Source: Halieaceae bacterium (GTDB lineage Bacteria > Pseudomonadota > Gammaproteobacteria > Pseudomonadales > Halieaceae). From it: DNA of 25,373 nucleotides. Shown here piece by piece: positions 7,781 to 16,037 of this stretch (positions within the stretch are counted from its first letter, which is position 1; each line of letters opens with the position of its first letter). The notes beneath the pieces were generated by a model. It did no database searches, had not been told where the DNA came from, and saw only the letters and a program-made list of their open reading frames with translations. The DNA lies in the NCBI GenBank assembly GCA_018666295.1, contig JABIZW010000197.1, forward strand, positions 1 through 25,373, in the 5' to 3' direction. A program made the position numbers and the translations under genes.

Positions 7781-7791
7781 TAGTGCTCACA
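7774..7791. promoter_or_regulatory. PpsR/CrtJ-type operator 2 of bchI
   Basis: TGT-GTTGTAGTGCTC-ACA also fits TGT-N12-ACA. It begins 38 bp after operator 1 and lies downstream of the predicted start site, 31 bp before bchI. PpsR/CrtJ binds paired boxes cooperatively, either adjacent or distant. Confidence 0.55.
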
Positions 7792-7822
7792 AGCACTGGG
7801 CCTATTTTTTTGGGGACAAATC

Positions 7823-8839
7823 ATGACCGTAGCGTATCCCTTTACGGCGATCGTTGGGCAAGACGACATGAAGCTTGCCTTGTCGATTGCTGCGGTAGAT
7901 CCGAGCATTGGGGGCGTACTCGTTTTTGGTGAACGCGGTACGGGCAAATCAACCACTATTCGAGCGCTCGCTCAGCTGCTACCCAAAATCGCAGCGGTAA
8001 AAGACTGTCCCTACCAGTGTGATCCGCAGGCGCCCAGTAAAAGTCTGTGTGCCCAGTGTCAAAACACGTCCCCCCTAAAGAGCCATAAAATTGCGATCCC
8101 AGTGGTCGACCTTCCTCTCGGCGCCACAGAGGATCGGGTCCTCGGTGCGCTCGATATCGAAAAAGCCATCCACAACGGAGAGAAGGCGTTTCAACCGGGC
8201 TTACTCGCTGCTGCGAATCGCGGTTTTTTATACATTGATGAAGTCAATCTGCTTGAAGATCATATTGTAGACGCCTTGCTCGATGTCGCCGCCAGTGGGA
8301 TCAATGTCGTTGAACGAGAAGGCTTGAGCGTTAGACACCCTGCACGCTTCGTTTTAGTCGGCAGTGGCAACCCAGAAGAAGGTGAGTTACGCCCCCAGCT
8401 TCTCGATCGGTTCGGCTTGTCTTTAGATGTGAGAACACCCCGAGATATTCCCACACGCGTTGAAATTATTAAGCTCCGCGATGCGTTTGATCATGACCCC
8501 GAGGGTTTCAGTAAACGCTTTTCGCGAAAAGAAGGCGCACTTCGACGAAAAATTGATACCGCGCGTGCGGCGGTTGATGCGGTCGATATTCCTACCGAAA
8601 TTTTAGAAAAAGCCGCGTCTTTGTGTCTCGAACTCGGTACTGATGGGCTCCGTGGAGAGCTGACGCTGATCCGCAGTGCGCGGGCACTTGCGGCACTGAA
8701 GGGTCAAGATGTAGCGACCCTTCAACATCTAAAACAGGTTGCGCTATTTGTACTCAGGCATCGCCTGCGGCGCGACCCAATGGACGAGTCCAGTGCCGAC
8801 GCTCGTGTCGAACGCGCAATCGCAACCTCACTCTCCTGA
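7823..8839 (+). CDS. bchI: Magnesium chelatase ATPase subunit I (BchI)
   Basis: 338 residues. BchI is an AAA+ ATPase that forms rings with BchD and drives Mg2+ insertion into protoporphyrin IX by BchH (not in this window), the first committed step to bacteriochlorophyll. Visible: Walker A GERGTGKS (36-43), Walker B FLYIDE (135-140), sensor-1 region LVGSGNPEEG (178-187) and LRPQLLDRFG (189-198) with the arginine-finger region. A four-cysteine stretch (C62, C66, C76, C79) lies in the insertion after the Walker A helix. Length and order are standard. The start is ATG 7823, preceded by GGGGA with a six-base gap. It overlaps bchD, showing an operon, and follows a promoter with two PpsR-type boxes. 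Confidence 0.97.
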   Translation: MTVAYPFTAIVGQDDMKLALSIAAVDPSIGGVLVFGERGTGKSTTIRALAQLLPKIAAVKDCPYQCDPQAPSKSLCAQCQNTSPLKSHKIAIPVVDLPLGATEDRVLGALDIEKAIHNGEKAFQPGLLAAANRGFLYIDEVNLLEDHIVDALLDVAASGINVVEREGLSVRHPARFVLVGSGNPEEGELRPQLLDRFGLSLDVRTPRDIPTRVEIIKLRDAFDHDPEGFSKRFSRKEGALRRKIDTARAAVDAVDIPTEILEKAASLCLELGTDGLRGELTLIRSARALAALKGQDVATLQHLKQVALFVLRHRLRRDPMDESSADARVERAIATSLS

Positions 8840-10586
8840 GCCCAACGGCGCAGGTCTGTGGCGCGACGCTGACTTAGCTGCAGCGCTTATTGCAGTGCTC
8901 GGACATGCCGGCGGCGGCGTCCGAGTCATCGCGCAACCGGGTCCCGTCCGCGACTTTTGGCTCGAAAACCTCAACTCGCGCATTGATCAATCCGCGCGAC
9001 GGGTTCCGGGCGCCACGCCGACAGAGCGGCTCATCGGCGGTATGGATATCACCGAGAGCATGCGCCTGGGAAAACCAGTACTCGCGCAAGGTGTGTTCGC
9101 CGAGTGCCACAACAGGCATATTGTTTTGCCAATGGCTGAGCGCCTGCCAAAAGAGTTTAGTGGCCATTGGTGTGCCGCAATGGATACGGGCGCTGTAAAG
9201 GTGGCGCGCGATGGTCTGAGTCAAACCTCTAATGCGATGATCACGGTCATCGCGCTCGATGAAGGCATTGACGAAGAAACGCCCCCCGCGGCGCTCCTAG
9301 AAAGACTGTCACTGACCATAAACCTTGATGAGATAAGCATCCGCTGCGTGGATGAACCCCTGTTTTCCAGAGGCGATATCAAGCACGCTCAAGAACGTAT
9401 GGACACCGTGGCGCTTGATGACACGACCCTATTGCTCCTCACTCAGTTGGCGGCATCGATGGGCATTCACTCCATTCGAGTGCTGCGATTCGCTGTGATC
9501 GCATGCAAAGCGCTGACTCTGCTGCTGGAGACGTCTGAAACCGACGACGCGGTTATTCACCCGATTATTAGGCTCATCTTTCTCCCGCGGGCCACGCACA
9601 TTCCAGCACCGCCTGAGGAGACTGAGCAACCTGAAGACACTCCCCCCCTCCCCGAGGAAAGTCAGCAGCCCGATGCCGCACAGCAACAAGGCGAGCATCA
9701 GGAGGCCGATGAGACGGTCCAATCTGTGATTGCTGAGCTCCCCACAGACCTATTAGCCACCTTGTTAAAGCGTGCCGAGCGCAGCCGAATGCGGCAAAAT
9801 AAGGCCGGCAATTCTGGACAGATAGCACAAGACAAGCAGCGTGGAAGACCGATCGGTGTGAGACGCGGAGAGCTCAAACGCGGGCATCGCATTGACATAC
9901 CTGCGACCCTCAGAGCGGCGGCGCCCTTCCAGGCCGTTCGCACTCGATGGGATACGTCCAATCACCAGCAAGCAAGCCTATACATTGAACCTCAAGACAT
10001 TCGGGTCAAACGCTTCGAGCAGCGAAAATCCAGCGTCATGATCTTTGCCGTTGATGCCTCAGGCAGCAGCGCTCATCAGCGCATGGCAGAAGCCAAGGGA
10101 GCGATAGAGCTATTGCTCGCCGATTGCTATTCGCATCGAACTGAAGTGGCACTCATTAGCTTTAAAGGCGAATCAGCAGACCTCCTTCTCCCACCGACCC
10201 GCTCGCTGGTTAGGGCTAAGCGCACGCTCGCGCAACTGCCCGGTGGCGGTGGTACGCCAATGGCAGCAGCGCTTCAGACAATTTACGACTTAGCAACGAC
10301 GGTCGAAGCAACGGGTGCGACACCGACATACGTGCTACTGACTGACGGGGCGTCAAATGTCGCGCGCGATGGTACGAAGAGTCGGGCTGCGGGAACCGAA
10401 GATGCATTAAGGGTCGCCAAGAAAGTCGCGGCCACACACTATCGTGGCGTCCTGGTCGATACCGCCGTCAGACCCAGTCCTCGTGCACGCGAGCTCTCGA
10501 GCGCGCTCGACGCAACATACCTTCCCCTACCCAATGCGTCAGCACAATCGATTAATGCATCAATTCGGGCCTTAAACGAGGAATAA
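8805..10586 (+). CDS. bchD: Magnesium chelatase subunit D (BchD)
   Basis: 593 residues from GTG 8805. The parts are a degenerate AAA+ domain (LWRDADLAAALIAVLGHAGGGV onward, without a proper Walker A), an acidic proline/glutamine-rich linker (about residues 265-305), and a C-terminal von Willebrand A domain. The vWA domain carries MIDAS residues DASGS, the threonine in GGGGTPMAA, and the aspartate in LTDGASN. BchD is the platform for the BchI ring and contacts BchH. The start is uncertain: the frame is open to TTG 8739 within bchI, and GTG 8793 is another choice. 8805 gives the usual short N-terminus and a 35-nt overlap with bchI. None has a strong ribosome site, which fits translational coupling. 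bchO follows after 7 bp. Confidence 0.95.
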   Translation: MSNAQSQPHSPEPNGAGLWRDADLAAALIAVLGHAGGGVRVIAQPGPVRDFWLENLNSRIDQSARRVPGATPTERLIGGMDITESMRLGKPVLAQGVFAECHNRHIVLPMAERLPKEFSGHWCAAMDTGAVKVARDGLSQTSNAMITVIALDEGIDEETPPAALLERLSLTINLDEISIRCVDEPLFSRGDIKHAQERMDTVALDDTTLLLLTQLAASMGIHSIRVLRFAVIACKALTLLLETSETDDAVIHPIIRLIFLPRATHIPAPPEETEQPEDTPPLPEESQQPDAAQQQGEHQEADETVQSVIAELPTDLLATLLKRAERSRMRQNKAGNSGQIAQDKQRGRPIGVRRGELKRGHRIDIPATLRAAAPFQAVRTRWDTSNHQQASLYIEPQDIRVKRFEQRKSSVMIFAVDASGSSAHQRMAEAKGAIELLLADCYSHRTEVALISFKGESADLLLPPTRSLVRAKRTLAQLPGGGGTPMAAALQTIYDLATTVEATGATPTYVLLTDGASNVARDGTKSRAAGTEDALRVAKKVAATHYRGVLVDTAVRPSPRARELSSALDATYLPLPNASAQSINASIRALNEE

Positions 10587-10593
10587 TCAGCGC

Positions 10594-11457
10594 ATGGGTC
10601 CAGACCGCATACCTGCAGATTGGCCCCTCAGGGACTGTAGCGAGTTCATCCGCTGTGGTGAGATCCTGTGGCACACTCAGCGAATAGGGGCAGGCCCAGT
10701 TGTATTACTGCTGCACGGGACAGGCGCCTCATCGCATTCAATGGCTGGACTGGCGACCCTGTTAAGCCGTCAATTTACTTGCGTACTGATTGACCTTCCC
10801 GGACAGGGATTTACGCCTGCGCTGCGCGAGCGTAAACATTTACTCAGCGCCATGTCCTCAGCGGTCGCCGACCTCTGCGATCAACTGGATCTTTTGCCCG
10901 ACTACGTTATTGGTCACTCTGCCGGCGCAGCCGTTGGCATCAGGATGAGTCTAGACACTCCCATAGCACCCAAAGGCATTCTATCGATTAACGGTGCGCT
11001 ATTGCCCTTTGGTGCGTTCATTGAACCCTTGATGATCAAGGCGGCGCGGGGCCTTAGCCAGTCGTCGCGAGTTGTCCACTTCCTCGCTCGAAGAGGCACG
11101 GGTAAAGCCTATGTGCGACGCGCGCTGCGTGATACCGGTGCGGCGATATCGGAACCCATGATCCAGCGTTACTCCCAACTGATCTCTCAACCAGAACATA
11201 TTGAAGGGACACTTCGGATGATGGGGGGATGGGAACTGGGAAAACTCGCCACCGATCTTGCGCAGGTCACTACGCCGGTTCACCTCATTGGAAGCGCAAA
11301 AGATCACATCGTACCGGCGACTCGAGCGCACAGAGCAACACGCGATATTCCCGGCTCTACAGCAGTCACATTGGGCAATGCGGGGCACTTGATCCACGAG
11401 GCTGACCCTCAACGCATTTTTGACGAATTTATGCACTTTCTCGATCGCTTGAATTAA
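10594..11457 (+). CDS. bchO: Mg-chelatase-associated alpha/beta hydrolase BchO
   Basis: 287 residues. Alpha/beta hydrolase with LLLHGTGASSHS (oxyanion loop, from about residue 38), DLPGQGFTP (67-75), nucleophile elbow GHSAGA with S109, an acidic residue in SAKDHIVP, and catalytic H in NAGHLIHE near the C-terminus. BchO is found directly behind bchID in purple-bacterial clusters. Its precise reaction is unsettled, though it is thought to support Mg-chelatase or esterification steps. The start is ATG 10594, 7 bp after the bchD stop. Order and sequence distinguish it from the other hydrolase at 6776-7642. crtI begins 68 bp downstream, with its own operator between. Confidence 0.92.
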   Translation: MGPDRIPADWPLRDCSEFIRCGEILWHTQRIGAGPVVLLLHGTGASSHSMAGLATLLSRQFTCVLIDLPGQGFTPALRERKHLLSAMSSAVADLCDQLDLLPDYVIGHSAGAAVGIRMSLDTPIAPKGILSINGALLPFGAFIEPLMIKAARGLSQSSRVVHFLARRGTGKAYVRRALRDTGAAISEPMIQRYSQLISQPEHIEGTLRMMGGWELGKLATDLAQVTTPVHLIGSAKDHIVPATRAHRATRDIPGSTAVTLGNAGHLIHEADPQRIFDEFMHFLDRLN

Positions 11458-11485
11458 CGGGTGTGCATTGAGAAAACCGGTGATA

Positions 11486-11509
11486 GACTGTCAAGATTAA
11501 TTGACAGTC
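11486..11509. promoter_or_regulatory. Extended PpsR/CrtJ-type operator before crtI
   Basis: The arms GACTGTCAA (11486-11494) and TTGACAGTC (11501-11509) are a perfect 9-bp inverted repeat around GATTAA. Inside, TGTCAAGATTAATTGACA (11489-11506) is an ideal TGT-N12-ACA box. It lies 16 bp before the crtI ATG. TTGACA in the right arm could be a -35, and TATAAA occurs at 11519-11524, but the 12-bp gap is too short, so the promoter cannot be placed. Confidence 0.7.
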
Positions 11510-11525
11510 AGCGGCGTCTATAAAA

Positions 11526-13055
11526 ATGAACACAGCGCATCCAGACTTCGAAACTCTTCAGCAGGCCGGACCTCATGAGCGTGCCATTGTCATTGGCAGC
11601 GGCTTTGGAGGCCTCGCATCGGCTATCCGACTCGCAGCCAAAGGCTATCACGTCACCGTGCTGGAAAAGCTCGACGCTCTCGGCGGGCGCGGCTATACCT
11701 ACAAACAAGATGGCTTCACCTTTGACGGTGGCCCCACCATCGTCACAGTTCCAGAATTATTTGAGGAACTGTGGGCGCTCTGCGGTAAGACAATGAGCGA
11801 TGACGTCGATCTTCGACTCATGAATCCTTTCTATCGCATTCGGTTCAATGACGGTCGGATCTTCGATTACTCGAACGACAAGTCGGAAAATCTGCGCCAA
11901 ATACGCGAATACAATCCTGAAGATGCTGAAGGTTACGAGCGATACCTAAAGGCCAGCGAAGCGCGCCACAAGGTCGGCTTTGATCTGCTCGATAAGCCTT
12001 TCAGTACCTTCTCCCAACTCTTACGTTTTGCGCCCGACCTTGTCAGGCTGCGAGGCGATCAAAGTGTTTACAAACTCGTATCAAAGTACATCAAGAACGA
12101 GCAATTGCGGCAAGCTGTGAGCTTCCACCCACTGCTGATTGGTGGAAACCCCTACACCGCCAGCAGTCTTTATTCGCTGATCTCACACCTGGAAGTGACC
12201 GGTGGCGTGTGGTCAGCAATGGGCGGCACTGGGCGAATTGTCGAATCATTAGGCAACCTCATTCGCGGTCAAGGCAGCGACATTCACCTAAACGCTGAAG
12301 TCGATCAGATCACTACAGAAAATCGACAAGTTACCGGTGTCAGACTGAAGTCTGGCGAGCATATTGCCGCCAACCTTGTGGTTTCCAACGCCGACTCGGC
12401 ATGGACGTATAAATACCTCCTCTCTGAGACAACAAAGCGTAAGTGGACTGAACGCCGCATTGACAAGGCACACTTCTCTAATGGTTTGTTTGTTTGGTAT
12501 TTCGGCACCAAAAAGCAGTATCCCGATATCCCGCACCATTCGATTATTCTCGGGCCGCGCTACAAAGGTTTGCTGACAGACATCTTCAAACACAAAAAGC
12601 CGACTGAAGACTTTAGTCTTTACCTGCATCGGCCGACGGCAACCGACCCGTCAATGGCACCGGAAGGCTGCGATGCCTTTTACGCGCTGGTTCCGGTACC
12701 GCACCTGGACTCTGGTACAGACTGGACGACTCACGCAGAGACTTTTCGTCGAGCCGTCCAAGACCGCCTGGAAGAGACTGGCATTCCCGGCTTAGGTGAC
12801 AATCTCGCAACGTCTCTCATGCTGACACCGCTCGACTTTCAAAACCGACTTAACTCGGTCAAAGGTGCTGGGTTCTCGCTTGAACCTCGAATCACTCAAA
12901 GCGCTTATTTCCGCCCTCACAACAAGAGTGAGGAAGTTGACGGTCTCTACTTGGTGGGCGCGGGGACGCATCCTGGCGCCGGTATGCCGGCTGTTCTTTC
13001 ATCTGCGAAGGTGATCGATAACCTGATTAAGGCGCCAAGTCATGCAAGCCAATAA
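11526..13055 (+). CDS. crtI: Phytoene desaturase (CrtI)
   Basis: 509 residues. N-terminal dinucleotide fold IVIGSGFGGLASAIRLAAKGYHV (GxGxxG at 25-30) with an acidic strand end (VLEK), then GGRGYTY and FTFDGGPTIV (64-73). The C-terminal bacterial-type phytoene dehydrogenase signature reads GLYLVGAGTHPGAGMPAVLSSAKV. The enzyme desaturates phytoene stepwise to neurosporene or lycopene at the inner membrane, feeding CrtC and CrtD. It is membrane-associated, with no transmembrane start. ATG 11526 has no recognisable Shine-Dalgarno sequence and is the only in-frame start before the fold, so either an unusual leader or coupling is likely. The 3' end overlaps crtB by 14 nt. Confidence 0.95.
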   Translation: MNTAHPDFETLQQAGPHERAIVIGSGFGGLASAIRLAAKGYHVTVLEKLDALGGRGYTYKQDGFTFDGGPTIVTVPELFEELWALCGKTMSDDVDLRLMNPFYRIRFNDGRIFDYSNDKSENLRQIREYNPEDAEGYERYLKASEARHKVGFDLLDKPFSTFSQLLRFAPDLVRLRGDQSVYKLVSKYIKNEQLRQAVSFHPLLIGGNPYTASSLYSLISHLEVTGGVWSAMGGTGRIVESLGNLIRGQGSDIHLNAEVDQITTENRQVTGVRLKSGEHIAANLVVSNADSAWTYKYLLSETTKRKWTERRIDKAHFSNGLFVWYFGTKKQYPDIPHHSIILGPRYKGLLTDIFKHKKPTEDFSLYLHRPTATDPSMAPEGCDAFYALVPVPHLDSGTDWTTHAETFRRAVQDRLEETGIPGLGDNLATSLMLTPLDFQNRLNSVKGAGFSLEPRITQSAYFRPHNKSEEVDGLYLVGAGTHPGAGMPAVLSSAKVIDNLIKAPSHASQ

Positions 13056-14094
13056 GTTTCTACCCACGCCCAGTACAGACATGGGTCTGTGCAAAGAGCA
13101 GCTGTCTAACGGATCACGCTCGTTCTACTTCGCGTCTCATTTGTTGCCGTCAGTGATGCGGCACGCAGCCTGCGGACTCTATGCCTTCTGCCGCGAGGCC
13201 GACGACATGGTCGATGAGGGTGAAGACCCTAAGAAAGCCTTAGAAATTCTCCACTATCGTCTTGATCGTATTTATGAGGTCAAGCCTCAATACAAGGCGA
13301 CCGATCGAGTACTGACTCAGATCGTACACACTTACCATATGCCACGGGCACTGTTGAACGCCCTCCTCGAGGGTTTTGCCTGGGATGCTGACGGCAAAAT
13401 ATATCACTCCATAGAAGACGTTTACGACTACAGCGCTCGGGTCGCGGGTGCTGTTGGCATCATGATGTCGGTGCTTATGGGTGTCCGGGATGCGAAGACA
13501 CTCGCGCGCGCCGCAGATCTTGGCACTGCAATGCAGCTGACCAATATTGCCCGCGACGTTGGCGAGGACGCTCGGCTGGGTCGAATCTATTTGCCGCTCG
13601 ACGAGTTGCGATCGGAGGGTGTGGATCCCACTCAAATGCTTGCAAACCCAGAGTACTCAGACGGTGTTGGTAGGGTCGTCAAACGATTGCTCGAGCGTGC
13701 CGACTGGCTCTATCAGCGATCGGATCACGGGATTGCGCAACTGCCCCGCAAATACCAGCCAGGCATCCGTGCTGCACGTAAGCTGTATGCCGCTATTGGT
13801 GACAAAGTCATTGAGAATAATTACAACTCAATCGACCAACGCGCCGTTGTGGGTACGAGGAAGAAGCTGGGGCTGCTGTCATCCGCGGTTGTGTTCGCAC
13901 AACCTCACAGTAACGCGCTAAACACCCCTGCACTGCCTCAGAATCAGTTTTTGATCGACGCGGTCGTGGAGACCGGTGCCACTGCGCCGCCCATTACGGC
14001 AGACCCATTCAAAGCGCGAACGCTGTGGATGCTCGATCTATTTGAGACTCTTGGAGAACGGGACCGCGATGCGCAAACCGCGCGCATCCGATAA
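13042..14094 (+). CDS. crtB: 15-cis-phytoene synthase (CrtB)
   Basis: 350 residues. Squalene/phytoene synthase family with the two aspartate-rich Mg-diphosphate motifs: DDMVD (54-58, in YAFCREADDMVDEGED) and NIARDVGED (168-176). It condenses two geranylgeranyl diphosphates from CrtE into phytoene. RIYLPLDEL (181-189) is also typical. ATG 13042 lies inside the crtI end, and AAGG at 13029-13032 is the ribosome site. The C-terminal part (residues 290-350) is less conserved. The last 57 bp overlap the 3' end of crtC on the other strand, so the two messages are antisense to each other there. Confidence 0.95.
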   Translation: MQANKFLPTPSTDMGLCKEQLSNGSRSFYFASHLLPSVMRHAACGLYAFCREADDMVDEGEDPKKALEILHYRLDRIYEVKPQYKATDRVLTQIVHTYHMPRALLNALLEGFAWDADGKIYHSIEDVYDYSARVAGAVGIMMSVLMGVRDAKTLARAADLGTAMQLTNIARDVGEDARLGRIYLPLDELRSEGVDPTQMLANPEYSDGVGRVVKRLLERADWLYQRSDHGIAQLPRKYQPGIRAARKLYAAIGDKVIENNYNSIDQRAVVGTRKKLGLLSSAVVFAQPHSNALNTPALPQNQFLIDAVVETGATAPPITADPFKARTLWMLDLFETLGERDRDAQTARIR

Positions 14095-15045
14095 CCAATA
14101 CAAAATCTTGCGCATTCTAAAGGGCAGCAAGCGCTGAACCCACTTAGACGAGAAGCGCCCTAAGTCCAAGCTTTCGTGCATCACGCTATTCCCGGACGCA
14201 TCCAGAAGATGACTACGGGTATAAAAAGGCGTGTCCTCTAACGTTTTACCTACAGTAAACCCTTGGTAACTGCGCGCAGGTCGATCTACCCGCCAGAGCG
14301 GTCCAACATTCAAATCGCGTCGTGGCGCAGAATGCTCGGCCGCAAGCCCCTCTGACGCGTTTCCAAACAGCGTCATCAAACACGTTTCGCCGTCAGACGC
14401 ATGCGCCTCGTAGACAATACGACAGTGTCGATCGTCAATCGCGGCACGCGACCAATGCCAGTGGTCAAAGGTTTGCTCTAAGGGCACCGTCCCACCATTG
14501 GTGTCGACGTAGGCCGAACCACTCCATGACACTTGAGGTGCGTCGAGCTCAACACGCACAGACGCCGTTGGTGCAATGGGCCACCAGCGATGCTCACCGC
14601 CCGTATGAAGTGCATAACACTCGGAAGTCATCTCTGGAATATCGACGACAACCTTGCCTCGAATAGGGCGACGAAACGGCGCTGATCGCTCGTCAAGCGT
14701 CACAACAAGGCTATTGCCATCATACGACATGGCGGACGGTCCAATCTTAATGGAGGAAGCGCTCGTCTGTAGATCGCGCGATTGCCGCTCCGTCATTGCC
14801 CAGTGCTTGCGCTTAGGCTCATAGAACACAGCGTTAACGCACACAAAGTCTCTCGGATCCACCGGCCCTTGCTTTCGAGCCGACGCGTAAAATGGTGAAA
14901 AAACAGTACCGATAAAGAAGATCAGCGTTACACCGTGTGAGCCACAATCACTAAATCCATCGACATACCACCAGCGGTATCCGTTCTTGGGAACGGACAT
15001 ATCAAACCCCAACCCACCAGATCCTGAAAGTACTGGTTGCTCCAT
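14038..15045 (-). CDS. crtC: Carotenoid 1,2-hydratase (CrtC)
   Basis: 335 residues. CrtC adds water to the terminal psi end group of neurosporene/lycopene to give 1-hydroxy carotenoids, the substrates of CrtD. The family opening is clear: FDMSVPKNGYRWWYVDGFS then IFFIGTVFSPFY, followed by NAVFYEPKRKHWAMTER. An internal tryptophan-rich beta-sheet region includes TFDHWHWSRAAIDDRHCRIVYEA, as expected for the lipocalin-like fold. The start is ATG 15045, with GGGAG seven bases upstream. The frame runs to a TTG at 15081 with no ribosome site. It is read opposite to crtB and crtE, while in Rhodobacter-type clusters crtC is followed by crtD. It shares a short divergent control region with crtE that holds two PpsR-type boxes. 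Confidence 0.92.
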   Translation of the reverse strand: MEQPVLSGSGGLGFDMSVPKNGYRWWYVDGFSDCGSHGVTLIFFIGTVFSPFYASARKQGPVDPRDFVCVNAVFYEPKRKHWAMTERQSRDLQTSASSIKIGPSAMSYDGNSLVVTLDERSAPFRRPIRGKVVVDIPEMTSECYALHTGGEHRWWPIAPTASVRVELDAPQVSWSGSAYVDTNGGTVPLEQTFDHWHWSRAAIDDRHCRIVYEAHASDGETCLMTLFGNASEGLAAEHSAPRRDLNVGPLWRVDRPARSYQGFTVGKTLEDTPFYTRSHLLDASGNSVMHESLDLGRFSSKWVQRLLPFRMRKILYWLSDARGLRIAVPFSKSLK

Positions 15046-15094
15046 TCTAAATCTCCCGCTACTCGCTTGCAGGGCCTGCAAGATCGGCGTAGTG

Positions 15095-15112
15095 TGTCAA
15101 CTAATATAGACA
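15095..15112. promoter_or_regulatory. PpsR/CrtJ-type operator 1, crtC-crtE divergent region
   Basis: TGT-CAACTAATATAG-ACA fits TGT-N12-ACA. Its right end forms TAGACA (15107-15112), the candidate -35 of crtE. On the minus strand it contains TATATT, a -10-like hexamer for crtC. Confidence 0.65.
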
Positions 15113-15133
15113 AAAATAATGTATAAATAAAAC
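15107..15133 (+). promoter_or_regulatory. Putative crtE promoter
   Basis: TAGACA (15107-15112), a 15-bp spacer and TAAAAC (15128-15133). The hexamers are weak taken alone, but their places inside the two TGT-N12-ACA boxes match the arrangement before bchC and bchI. Transcription would begin about 20 bp before crtE. Confidence 0.45.
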
Positions 15134-15137
15134 AACA
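15120..15137. promoter_or_regulatory. PpsR/CrtJ-type operator 2, crtC-crtE divergent region
   Basis: TGT-ATAAATAAAACA-ACA fits TGT-N12-ACA and begins 7 bp after operator 1, close to the 8-bp spacing of classical paired CrtJ sites. It covers the crtE -10. Confidence 0.65.
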
Positions 15138-15158
15138 CTTTTAAAAGCGGGTGATTGC

Positions 15159-16037
15159 ATGGAAAACGGGCTCCTCGATTGTGAACAATACTTAGAAGAA
15201 GCAATGGCAGAACACGCGACCGCGCAGTGCCCTCCATTGCTCGCGCAGGCCCTTAACTACGCGGTTTTTCCTGGCGGTGCGCGGGTACGCCCCAAGATCT
15301 GCAAGGCCGTAGCTCTGGCGAATAACTCAAGTGACGTAGGACTTGCCAATGCCGCGGCAAGCGCCATTGAACTGCTACACTGCGCCTCGCTGGTTCATGA
15401 CGACCTCCCCTGCTTCGATGATGCGACTCAGCGCCGAGGGAAACCCTCCGTTCATGCAAAATTTGGCGAGCGCATTGCGGTTCTCACGGGTGATGCCCTC
15501 ATTGTTGCCGCATTTCAAACCTTAGCCACCCATGCGATACATGCGGTTCGCACGGAGCGCGTGCCGCTCGTGACCGCCATCGTTGCGCGTGGGGTTGGTG
15601 CGCCGCACGGTATCTGCGCAGGACAAGCCTGGGAGTGCGAGCGAAGCGTCGACCTTTCCCGATATCACCGCGCAAAAACGGGCGCCCTGTTTGTTGCCGC
15701 AACGTGCGCCGGTGCCGCCGCCGCGGGCGTCGATCCTGGTCCTTGGGTCAATCTTGGGGCGAGCATAGGCGAAGCCTATCAGGTCGCAGATGACATTAAA
15801 GACGCGATTTCAGATCCCGAGACACTCGGCAAGCCCACCGGAATAGACGTCAAACTCGATCGCCCTAGCGCCGTTCGCGAACTCGGTCTTGATGGCGCGG
15901 TTACGCGACTTAAGCAGTGCCTGGAGGCTGGCTTAGACAGCATGCCAGCCTGTGCCGGCCAGGATTTGCTCCAGAAAATTGTTCGCGCACAGGCGAGTCG
16001 ATTTGTACCCGAGAAGATTGCTCAAGTAGCCGCGTAA
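15159..16037 (+). CDS. crtE: Geranylgeranyl diphosphate synthase (CrtE)
   Basis: 292 residues. Trans-isoprenyl diphosphate synthase: first aspartate-rich motif DDLPCFDD (81-88, inside ELLHCASLVHDDLPCFDD), RRGKPSVH (92-99), GDAL (111-114), and the second motif DDIKD (211-215, in YQVADDIKDAISD). It makes C20 geranylgeranyl diphosphate, used by CrtB and for the bacteriochlorophyll tail. FPGGARVRPKIC (37-48) corresponds to the substrate-binding GGKRxRP region with A for K, a common variant in photosynthetic CrtE. ATG 15159 has GGGTG six bases upstream. The stop TAA overlaps the crtF start (TAATG). The C-terminus is shorter than in FPP synthases. Confidence 0.95.
   Translation: MENGLLDCEQYLEEAMAEHATAQCPPLLAQALNYAVFPGGARVRPKICKAVALANNSSDVGLANAAASAIELLHCASLVHDDLPCFDDATQRRGKPSVHAKFGERIAVLTGDALIVAAFQTLATHAIHAVRTERVPLVTAIVARGVGAPHGICAGQAWECERSVDLSRYHRAKTGALFVAATCAGAAAAGVDPGPWVNLGASIGEAYQVADDIKDAISDPETLGKPTGIDVKLDRPSAVRELGLDGAVTRLKQCLEAGLDSMPACAGQDLLQKIVRAQASRFVPEKIAQVAA

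Noticed and set aside
8739..8804. bchD start at TTG 8739 inside bchI
   Set aside because: It would require a 101-nt overlap and adds 22 residues that look like a shadow of BchI. GTG 8805 is preferred, though GTG 8793 cannot be excluded.
15917..16036. Longer crtF reading frame beginning inside crtE
   Set aside because: The extra 40 residues are the out-of-frame shadow of crtE. TAATG at 16035 is the natural coupled start.
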